A DNA stretch of 11,279 nucleotides from Candidatus Caldipriscus sp. T1.2 (GTDB taxonomy: Bacteria > Hydrothermota > Hydrothermia > LBFQ01): assembly GCA_000980735.1 (NCBI GenBank), contig LBFQ01000012.1, forward strand, positions 1 through 11,279, given 5' to 3'. The notes below the pieces were generated by a model, which was given only the letters and a program-made list of their open reading frames with translations, searched no databases and was not told the DNA's origin. Shown here piece by piece: positions 1 to 5,717 of this stretch. Position 1 is the first letter of the stretch; each line of letters begins with the position of its first letter. The translations under genes were made by a program, and so were the position numbers.

Positions 1-177
1 CCCCTGGAATTCTTTGATGTTTTGAAACTTGAGGAGGTTTTTGAGAAGTTTGCGATCTTGGGGATAAACATAGAGTTCATAGCAATGACATCTGGACATT
101 TAGGAGTGGCATTCAGGAGGGCTAAGCTGGAAGATGTGGTGGAGATGTTCCAAGCGGAGGTGGTAAACGTCTATTGA
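1..177 (+). CDS. C-terminal fragment, possible ACT domain (aspartokinase-like end)
   Basis: The window opens inside a plus-strand gene; 58 codons remain before TGA at 175-177, and the 5' end lies outside. The visible piece has a beta-alpha-beta flavour: a helix (LEEVFEKFAILG), a strand (INIEFIAMTS), a second strand (GHLGVAFRR) and a helix (LEDVVEMFQ). This order resembles the last ACT domain of aspartate kinases, where a helix is followed by a 'GIN...I...S' strand and a closing helix. That match is by eye from memory of the family and is only moderately convincing; other ACT-containing regulatory domains are equally possible. The stop overlaps the next start by one base (TGATG), which suggests translational coupling to the small membrane protein downstream. 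Confidence 0.4.
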   Translation, partial: PLEFFDVLKLEEVFEKFAILGINIEFIAMTSGHLGVAFRRAKLEDVVEMFQAEVVNVY

Positions 178-482
178 TGAGGTTGGTCCTCGTTTTAGTT
201 CCTTCAATTATCGGATTTTCCTTACTTACCTTTAACAACGAGAATTTGGACGAAAACGTACCCACCTTTGTGCTTCAGTTCGTAATTTTATCCGTAGTTT
301 CAATTCTCACCTTATCTTGGATCTTTAACATTATGAAAAGCCCATTTATAAAATGGGCTTTTTTATTACTCGGATTGGGCAACCTCATCCTCGCTCTATA
401 CTTATTTTTCAAGTTTTGGGATGGTTATGTCTCTCTACCCTTTTTTCTTTTATCCTCCTGGTGCTTCTTTAAGGCAAATTAA
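177..482 (+). CDS. Small hypothetical membrane protein, about four TM segments
   Basis: I do not recognise a family. The protein is 101 residues from ATG 177; a TTG at 174 could also start it, but ATG overlaps the previous stop as TGATG and is preferred. Hydrophobic stretches lie at roughly residues 3-18, 33-51, 59-79 and 84-97, with a short acidic loop (NNENLDENVP) after the first, so a four-helix inner-membrane protein is likely. No strong Shine-Dalgarno is visible. The stop TAA (480-482) overlaps the stop of queE on the other strand (479-481) through a shared TTAA. Codons about 54-62 form a perfect hairpin with a T-run, so part of the mRNA may terminate inside the gene. It is either a real small gene or an intergenic region open by chance; the exact junctions at both ends favour a real gene. 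Confidence 0.55.
   Translation: MRLVLVLVPSIIGFSLLTFNNENLDENVPTFVLQFVILSVVSILTLSWIFNIMKSPFIKWAFLLLGLGNLILALYLFFKFWDGYVSLPFFLLSSWCFFKAN
336..364 (+). terminator. Perfect hairpin with T-run, intrinsic terminator-like
   Basis: A 12-bp perfect inverted repeat (AAAAGCCCATTT at 336-347, AAATGGGCTTTT at 351-362) has a 3-nt loop and ends in six T (359-364). The G+C core is GCCC/GGGC. This is the classic form of a rho-independent terminator on the plus strand. On the minus strand the stem also ends in TTTT, so it could also stop transcripts leaving queE, whose stop is about 115 bp away. It lies within the coding sequence of the small membrane protein. Confidence 0.6.
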
Positions 483-1159
483 ACCCCCCTCCTGTTTCCC
501 CATATCCTTATATGTATCCTGTCCGAGTACCTGAAATTGTGCTTAATGCAAATTTTCACCACCTCCTCCGCGAGGGGCAGTTCCCTTGTTGTACCCTCCG
601 GCATAAGGAAAACGGAGAAGGGGATAATATCACGGGGAAGGTCTAACTTTTCTAAAACTTCAAGGATCTCAGCTTCATCCCTTTTGGGATCACTAACAAC
701 GAATTTTAGAAAAGCCCTACCCTTCAATATTAAAGGAACAAACTCCCTTAAAACATCAAGTTTTATTGCTCCCTCGTTCCCGCTACTTTTAAGCTTGGGT
801 GAGAGCACAAAGAAAACCCTATCATCATCTTTTAAAATCGGTGGGAATGTTCCGTTTGTCTCAAATTGGAACTTCCCTCCCTCCACCTCCCTTATCCATT
901 TTTCCCATATCCTTGAGTAAAGGAGGGGTTCCCCTCCCGTTATTACTGTTAAAGGTGCCTTTTTAATATCTTCCCGAAATTCTTCAAAGGTATAAACAAA
1001 TGTCTCGGAAAAAGAGGATCTTTTTACATCCCATGTGTAAAAACTGTCGCACCATACACATTTTAAATTGCAACCCCAAACCCTCAAGAAGTTTGATACA
1101 ACCCCCGCAAAGGGCCCCTCCCCCTGAATACTCAAAAATTTCTCAACCAAGCGCAACAT
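479..1159 (-). CDS. queE: 7-carboxy-7-deazaguanine synthase (radical SAM, queuosine pathway)
   Basis: QueE converts 6-carboxytetrahydropterin to 7-carboxy-7-deazaguanine in the pathway to preQ0 and queuosine in tRNA; it is a cytosolic radical SAM enzyme. Numbering from the ATG at 1159, the protein is 226 residues, normal for the family. It opens with the signature SIQGEGPFAG (about 10-19), then a C-x3-C-x2-C cluster motif (CNLKCVWC, about 30-37) that binds the 4Fe-4S cluster, then TGGEP (about 74-78) for SAM, FETNGT and SPKLK, and ends in HIRIWGNRRGV, typical of QueE. A TTG one codon earlier (1162) is possible. The start lies inside the ZIP gene (17-bp overlap) without a clear Shine-Dalgarno, so translation is probably coupled. 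The other queuosine genes (queC, queD, queF, tgt) are not in the window. Confidence 0.93.
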   Translation of the reverse strand: MLRLVEKFLSIQGEGPFAGVVSNFLRVWGCNLKCVWCDSFYTWDVKRSSFSETFVYTFEEFREDIKKAPLTVITGGEPLLYSRIWEKWIREVEGGKFQFETNGTFPPILKDDDRVFFVLSPKLKSSGNEGAIKLDVLREFVPLILKGRAFLKFVVSDPKRDEAEILEVLEKLDLPRDIIPFSVFLMPEGTTRELPLAEEVVKICIKHNFRYSDRIHIRIWGNRRGV

Positions 1160-1928
1160 CAAGGAAGAGCATAAGGATAAGGCCGATTATTAATCCGTAA
1201 GTTGCAAGTCTTTCATGCCCAAACCTATGAGTTTCTGGAATTATCTCGTCGCTTATTACAAAGAGCATGGCTCCAGCGGCAAAGCCCATTGCGTAAGGTA
1301 ATATGGGTTTGAAGATATAAACCAGGACCGCACCGAGGATCGCCAAGGGAAGCTCAATAAAACCGGACCTCAGGGATGTATAGATAGCGTAAAACTTTTT
1401 TCCGAAACCAACGCTTATAGCACCCAAGGAAACCGCCAAACCTTCGGGTATGTTCTGTATCCCAATAGCCAACATTAGGGTTATAGCCTCGTGGAGTTTG
1501 CCGGAACCAAAACCTACACCCACCGCCAAACCCTCAGGAGCGTTGTGTATAGTTATGGCAATTATAAAGAGCAAAACCCCCTTAAGCCTCCTTGTATCTA
1601 TCCCTTCCCTACCCCTTATTATGTGCTCATGCGGAATTAGATGGTCCAAGATGTCAATGGTTAAAGAGCCTAAAAGTAAGCCTATAAGTACGGGGAAGAC
1701 CCCTCCGATCTCTATACCTGGAATTATCAAACTTGTGAAGCTCGCAGCAAGCATAACCCCCGCCGCAAAACCCAAGGATACATCCAAAAATTTCTGCGAT
1801 ACGTTTCCCAAAAAAAGAACCAATAATGCCCCAAGAGTGTTAAATAGGACTATTACAGTACCTCCTACGAAACCGTACCAAAGGGGGTTATTTGGAAAGA
1901 TTTCAAGTATTTTTATGAACCACTCCAT
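1143..1928 (-). CDS. ZIP-family divalent metal transporter (GufA/ZupT-like)
   Basis: An inner-membrane transporter that probably imports Zn2+ and perhaps Fe2+ or Mn2+. The 261 residues form about eight hydrophobic segments. Family motifs are clear: HNAPEG (128-133) and QNIPEG (158-163) in the central helices that make the metal site, Glu192 in SGFIELPLAILG, and DEIIPETH (227-234) near the end. Gln in place of His in the second motif is seen in the GufA branch, so this fits GufA better than E. coli ZupT; substrate is not predictable. A loop with His and Glu (HLIPHEH, about 96-102) lies between helices 3 and 4, where ZIPs often have a metal-binding loop. The start overlaps the end of trpS by 16 bp, preceded by a strong AGGAGG, and the end overlaps queE by 17 bp. 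Confidence 0.88.
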   Translation of the reverse strand: MEWFIKILEIFPNNPLWYGFVGGTVIVLFNTLGALLVLFLGNVSQKFLDVSLGFAAGVMLAASFTSLIIPGIEIGGVFPVLIGLLLGSLTIDILDHLIPHEHIIRGREGIDTRRLKGVLLFIIAITIHNAPEGLAVGVGFGSGKLHEAITLMLAIGIQNIPEGLAVSLGAISVGFGKKFYAIYTSLRSGFIELPLAILGAVLVYIFKPILPYAMGFAAGAMLFVISDEIIPETHRFGHERLATYGLIIGLILMLFLDVALG

Positions 1929-3079
1929 AGAACCCTCCTCACCTCCTCAACCGTCTCCTCCGCCCTTTCCCTCGCTACCTTTGAACCCTCCCTTATCACA
2001 TCCATAATTAGATCATCCGAAAGTTCTCCAGCCTTTTCCCTGTAAGGTTCAAGGGCACTTATCAATTTCCCCGCTATCCTATTCTTACAATCCACGCAAC
2101 CCAATACCCCTTTCCTACAGTTTTCCTCAATCTCGTAAGATTCATCCGGATTGAAAGCCTTGTGTAGATAAAAGATTGGGCAAATTTCGGGCCTCCCCGG
2201 ATCCCCTTTCCTTATCTTCATAGGGTCGGTTATGCTCTTTTTCACCTTTTGTGTTATCTCTTCGGGAGTGTCCGAAATGAATATGGCGTTGTTGTAAGAT
2301 TTTGACATCTTTCTCCCGTCTATTCCCAAGATCTTTGGGATTTCGGTTAGCAGAGGTTCGGGAATTGGGAAAACCTCGCCGTATATCCTATTAAAGTCCC
2401 TCGCTATTTCCCTCGAAAGCTCTAAATGGGGAAGCTGATCCTCACCCACAGGCACAAGCTCCCCCTTGTATATCAGTATGTCGGCAGCCTGAAGAACCGG
2501 ATATCCCAAAAATCCATAAGAAATTTCGGATGGAATTAGGGAATCATCAAAATCCAAAAAGGACAACCTTTCCAAAACCTCCTCCTTTATCCTGCCTATT
2601 ACCCCCCTCAGGAACTTTTCCCCCTTCTCCTTATCTTCCCCCTTTATGAACTCCACAATTCCCCCCACCTCGCCTTCAACCGATAAATTCTCAAGGTTTA
2701 AGGAGAGTTTGATTTCGCTCTTTTTCTTCCTTAGTTCCGAAACCTTCTCCTTAAAGGTCGGGTTCCTCAAGAGCCTATTTACGGAAACCAGCATGGAAAA
2801 TATAAGGTGAATTTCCGCATGTTGTGGAACCAAAGATTGCCTAAAGATAACCGATTTTTTTGGGTCTATCCCTACCGCAAGCCAATCCTTAACCATATCC
2901 AAAGTGTTCCTTAAAACTTCCCTGTTCCTCGTTGGTTCATCGGTAAGGGCGTGCCAATCCGCAACTTCAAAATAACATTTGTAATTTTCCTGAAGCTTAA
3001 CCCAGTTTTCTAAAACACCCTTCAAGTGTCCCACGTGCATCCTTCCCGTTGGCCTCATACCGGATAATACGACCTTCAT
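1913..3079 (-). CDS. trpS: Tryptophanyl-tRNA synthetase with 4Fe-4S motif and a large insertion
   Basis: This class I synthetase charges tRNA-Trp with tryptophan using ATP. Class signatures are HVGH (15-18, the HIGH motif) and KMSKS (257-261); GFLGYPVLQAADILIY and PVGEDQLPHLELSREIA are typical TrpRS core. The C-terminal part has C300, C321, C328 and C331 (C-x20-C-x6-C-x2-C, ending GCVDC). This matches the 4Fe-4S site known in Thermotoga maritima TrpRS (C-x22-C-x6-C-x2-C). At 388 residues it is about 60 longer than that enzyme; the extra length lies at about 117-180, a charged segment between NPTFKEKVSEL and SYGFLGYP. ATG 3079 has no Shine-Dalgarno; a TAGAAT box sits 8 nt upstream. It heads the trpS-ZIP-queE unit and diverges from the esterase gene. 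Confidence 0.95.
   Translation of the reverse strand: MKVVLSGMRPTGRMHVGHLKGVLENWVKLQENYKCYFEVADWHALTDEPTRNREVLRNTLDMVKDWLAVGIDPKKSVIFRQSLVPQHAEIHLIFSMLVSVNRLLRNPTFKEKVSELRKKKSEIKLSLNLENLSVEGEVGGIVEFIKGEDKEKGEKFLRGVIGRIKEEVLERLSFLDFDDSLIPSEISYGFLGYPVLQAADILIYKGELVPVGEDQLPHLELSREIARDFNRIYGEVFPIPEPLLTEIPKILGIDGRKMSKSYNNAIFISDTPEEITQKVKKSITDPMKIRKGDPGRPEICPIFYLHKAFNPDESYEIEENCRKGVLGCVDCKNRIAGKLISALEPYREKAGELSDDLIMDVIREGSKVARERAEETVEEVRRVLWSGS
1934..1939 (-). promoter_or_regulatory. Strong Shine-Dalgarno of the ZIP gene
   Basis: On the minus strand AGGAGG stands 5 nt before the ATG at 1928, with a second GAGGAGG just upstream, all inside the 3' end of trpS. It fixes the ZIP start. It also shows that this organism uses Shine-Dalgarno initiation for genes inside operons, in contrast to the starts at 8108, 8136 and 8661. 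Confidence 0.75.
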
Positions 3080-3087
3080 AGCGCTCT

Positions 3088-3093
3088 ATTCTA
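3088..3093 (-). promoter_or_regulatory. Candidate -10 box of trpS, close to the start codon
   Basis: The minus strand reads TAGAAT, then 8 nt, then ATG at 3079. A start site about 7 nt after the box would leave a leader of only one or two bases, so the mRNA would be nearly leaderless. No Shine-Dalgarno and no clear TTGACA-like -35 are visible. This is a prediction from position and sequence only. Confidence 0.4.
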
Positions 3094-3113
3094 TTGGCGT
3101 TATGTTTCCCCTT

Positions 3114-3119
3114 TATAAT
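3114..3119 (+). promoter_or_regulatory. Consensus -10 box (TATAAT) of the esterase operon
   Basis: A perfect TATAAT is followed by 10 nt and the ATG at 3130, in the 50-bp gap between divergent trpS and the esterase gene. Initiation about 7 nt downstream would give a leader of about 3 nt. No Shine-Dalgarno lies before the ATG. A weak TTGGCG (3094-3099) is too close (14-bp spacing) to be a convincing -35. Confidence 0.5.
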
Positions 3120-3129
3120 ACCCAAACCT

Positions 3130-4470
3130 ATGAGAAGGTTTTATCTTCTTTTTTTCTTGTCTTTTCTCTTTTATCTCGGATGCAGGAAGGCGGATCAGGA
3201 AGTCCTAACAATAAATCATGGGAAGGTTGAGGAGATAACGATAAACGTGGATCCCGCCCTCGGGATAGTCACACCCAAAGCGCTGGTATATCTTCCCCCC
3301 AACTACGACCCGAATAAAAACTACCCCATAATATACCTCCTGCACGGTTTCGGTGGGGATTACAGGACGTACGTTTACTTTAATGGTGTTCATGAGATCT
3401 TGGATTACCTGATATCGACGGGGCAGATAGAACCTGTCATAGTTGTTATGCCTGACGGAAGGAACCTGGTGGGAGGTTCCTTTTACACAAACTCGAGGTT
3501 TTACGATCCGGCAAGCGGTGGATATATGCCCTTGGTCGCCTTTGGGGATTACGAAACGTATATCGTTGATTCTTTGATTTCTCAGGTTGAAAGAAGGTAT
3601 GGGGGTTTGAGGGATAGGACGAAAAGGGGAATTATGGGGCTTTCGATGGGTTCTTACGGTTCAGCCAAGCTCTGGCTTAAGCATACGGATAAGTTCGGGG
3701 CAGTTGCCCTACATTCTGGTCCTTTGGCTTTTGATAAGCTCCTTGACGATAACGTAATAGATAGCCTTTTTAAGGATTGGAATAGCATAGGTAGGAAGCT
3801 TTGGATAAAGGAATATCTTGGTAGGGAACATATATGGCTAACTTTGGGGAATGGGCTTTCCGCGGCCTTCACACCGAGGGTTACCGCTTACGCCAACCCT
3901 TCAGATTGGAACGTTATACCCAACTGCTACTATAGTGGAGGATTTGACTCCACCTACGGGGATTTCCTATTGGATACCCTAACCGTTCCTTCCCTTGGAA
4001 TTAAGGTTTGTGTGGGTGTTAGGTTCCCAATAAAGTTGGATACAACCACTCCTCCCGCCCCCTGTGTTGATCCTTCAAAACCCGGAGCTAGGTACGTCTC
4101 GAACGATTTCTGCGTTTGGAAGAGGCACCACGACCCTTACACTTTGATAGATTCCGCTCTGGTGAATTATCCGGGCGAATTTTCCAACACGAAGGTTTAT
4201 ATAGATGTGGGTCTGAAGGATGAGCTTACCCTCCTTTCCCATAATAGGGCTTTTAAGGAGAAGCTGAAAAACAATGGTCTTGATGGGAATTTGGTTTACG
4301 TTGAGTTTGATGGGGCTTTGGGATATCCAGCGGAGATGTTTCCGGGTATGCACAACAACTGGCTATACGTACGCTTAAAGAAATCCTTCATATTTATGGA
4401 TAGGGCGCTGAAAGGTAAGGATATAAAGGCGGGTGAGTATAAGGAATACGAGGGTAAGGATTATGAGTGA
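3130..4470 (+). CDS. Secreted esterase (esterase D / feruloyl-esterase-type fold), likely lipoprotein
   Basis: An alpha/beta-hydrolase of the Esterase (PF00756) type, probably acting on esters outside the cytoplasm. From ATG 3130 the protein has 446 residues. It begins MRR, then a hydrophobic core (about 4-16) and YLGC, so Cys18 may be lipidated, though the lipobox is not ideal. An upstream TTG (3094) would put a longer, unlikely tail before the signal peptide. IIYLLHGFGG (67-76) is the oxyanion-loop region, GLSMG (170-174) carries the nucleophile Ser172, GLKDE (361-365) probably the acid Asp364, and GMHNNW (406-411) the His408. Between nucleophile and acid lies a long region (about 200-345) with Cys266, 294, 312 and 328, possibly disulfide-bonded. 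The stop overlaps nuoC by 8 bp. Substrate unknown. Confidence 0.82.
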   Translation: MRRFYLLFFLSFLFYLGCRKADQEVLTINHGKVEEITINVDPALGIVTPKALVYLPPNYDPNKNYPIIYLLHGFGGDYRTYVYFNGVHEILDYLISTGQIEPVIVVMPDGRNLVGGSFYTNSRFYDPASGGYMPLVAFGDYETYIVDSLISQVERRYGGLRDRTKRGIMGLSMGSYGSAKLWLKHTDKFGAVALHSGPLAFDKLLDDNVIDSLFKDWNSIGRKLWIKEYLGREHIWLTLGNGLSAAFTPRVTAYANPSDWNVIPNCYYSGGFDSTYGDFLLDTLTVPSLGIKVCVGVRFPIKLDTTTPPAPCVDPSKPGARYVSNDFCVWKRHHDPYTLIDSALVNYPGEFSNTKVYIDVGLKDELTLLSHNRAFKEKLKNNGLDGNLVYVEFDGALGYPAEMFPGMHNNWLYVRLKKSFIFMDRALKGKDIKAGEYKEYEGKDYE

Positions 4471-4933
4471 GATTTTCTCCGTTTTGAGGGAGGCTTTGGG
4501 CAATAAGGTGGGACCTGAGGTTGAGGGGGGAATATATGTGCAAAGGGAGGCGATAAGGGAGGCGGTGAAGTTCGCAAAAGAAGCCTTGGGGTTTGATATG
4601 ATAATATATATCACCGCGGTTGATTATTGGGGATGGAAACATAGGAGGGTAACACAGAAGAGGTTTGAGGTGGTGTATCACCTCTACTCAACATCAAGAA
4701 AAAAGAGGATAACCTTTAGAGTTGCTGTAGATGATGGCGAAGAAGTTCCCAGCATAACCGATATATTCAAAGGGGCGAACTGGATGGAAAGGGAAGTATA
4801 CGACATGTTCGGGATAAGGTTCTCGGGACATCCGGATCTAAGGAGAATCCTACTCTGGGAAGGGTTCCCGGGACATCCCCTTAGGAAGGACTTTTCGGAG
4901 AGGAGGTTCGTTCCAATACCCCCAAACGAGTGA
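4463..4933 (+). CDS. nuoC: NADH-quinone oxidoreductase subunit C (30 kDa subunit), orphan
   Basis: NuoC is part of the peripheral arm of respiratory complex I; related subunits occur in energy-converting hydrogenases. The 156 residues include the hallmark 30-kDa signature at 107-144: WMEREVYDMFGIRF, then GHPDLRRILLWEGF, then GHPLRKDF. The N-terminal half (VKFAKEALGFDMIIYITAVDY) also fits. The ATG at 4463 is chosen because GAGGG lies 8 nt upstream and because the longer GTG start (4433) would add residues inside the esterase gene. It overlaps the esterase by 8 bp and the next gene by 3-4 bases (GTGA). No nuoA, B, D or other complex I gene adjoins, which is unusual since nuoC normally sits between nuoB and nuoD. 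Confidence 0.9.
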   Translation: MSEIFSVLREALGNKVGPEVEGGIYVQREAIREAVKFAKEALGFDMIIYITAVDYWGWKHRRVTQKRFEVVYHLYSTSRKKRITFRVAVDDGEEVPSITDIFKGANWMEREVYDMFGIRFSGHPDLRRILLWEGFPGHPLRKDFSERRFVPIPPNE

Positions 4934-5685
4934 TAATCTTAATTTCCCTTGATACCCTAAAGCTTGATTCCCTTTGGAATATAGCGAGGAAGTGGAGGGC
5001 GGGTTTTGATGTGGAAATTGTTGATTCTGCAAGAAACCAAATAATTGCTATGGGTGAGGGGGCGGTGTATTACATAATAACGAGGAACATTACAAAAAGG
5101 GATCTGCTTGGTATTAGGGCAATAAGGGATATATGCCGAAAGGAACCTGAATATTGCGGTAGGGGGATCTTGGAAGCCTTGAACAGTAAAGATAGCATAA
5201 CCTTGAAAAATGCACTATTTGTCGCAAGTGAAGTGGAGATCCCAAAAATAGGTGGAAAGCTTCTGGAACTCTTGGGAAAACAGAGGGATGGGATATGGAT
5301 AAGTAGGACCTTAAGGGCACTTTACAGATCTGGGGATAGCAGGGTTTGCGGGGTTTTGGATAAATATATGCTTCACCCTTACGAATACGTCAGGATGAGG
5401 TCGGCCCTCTTGGTTGGACAAAAGGAGTGTAAAAAAATTAAGGGGAGACTTTGGGATATGCTGGGCGATAGTGTTTTTACCGTTAGGGATGCGGCGAAAA
5501 TCTCGTTGATAAAGATGGGGTTTTCGTTGAAGGAGTTTGAAGAGAAAATTAATAAGATCCCAGAACACGAAGTTATGAAACTCTTGTACCTCAACTGCCC
5601 ATCACCCGAGTATTTAGAGATTGCAAAAAAGAAGGTTAGGCGGGAGATCTTTGAGGCCTGGAAGGGATACGTAAACTGCAAATAG
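4930..5685 (+). CDS. HEAT-like repeat protein of unknown role
   Basis: Not assigned to a named family. The 251 residues look all-helical after an N-terminal part that may be alpha/beta (IILISLDTL, about 2-10). Repeated helix pairs at about 75-115, 122-165 and 170-200 show HEAT or PBS-lyase-like features: ALFVASEVEIPKIGGKLLELL, TLRALYRSGDSRV, VRMRSALLVGQ and VRDAAKISLIKMG. Such repeats usually form a curved scaffold for protein binding. Cysteines occur at 69, 76, 140, 167, 223 and 250 with no metal motif. The start is taken as GTG 4930, which overlaps the nuoC stop as GTGA; no Shine-Dalgarno is seen and the first ATG is only at residue 41. Its place after nuoC hints at a partner role but does not prove it. 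Confidence 0.6.
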   Translation: MIILISLDTLKLDSLWNIARKWRAGFDVEIVDSARNQIIAMGEGAVYYIITRNITKRDLLGIRAIRDICRKEPEYCGRGILEALNSKDSITLKNALFVASEVEIPKIGGKLLELLGKQRDGIWISRTLRALYRSGDSRVCGVLDKYMLHPYEYVRMRSALLVGQKECKKIKGRLWDMLGDSVFTVRDAAKISLIKMGFSLKEFEEKINKIPEHEVMKLLYLNCPSPEYLEIAKKKVRREIFEAWKGYVNCK

Positions 5686-5717
5686 GGAAAACCGCAAAAA
5701 GCGTATTAAACCTATTT

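Noticed and set aside
1450..2007. Long plus-strand open frame (185 codons) opposite the ZIP and trpS genes
   Set aside because: It is the shadow of a clear ZIP transporter; its protein is Pro/Ser/Lys-rich low-complexity with no family features.
3094..3129. Longer TTG start for the esterase
   Set aside because: It would add 12 residues before a good signal peptide and cover the TATAAT box; ATG 3130 fits better.
4930..4965. N-terminus IISLDTL-like start of the HEAT gene resembling a sulfatase opening
   Set aside because: Only a few residues match, and no catalytic Cys/Ser motif or metal site follows; the rest is helical repeats.
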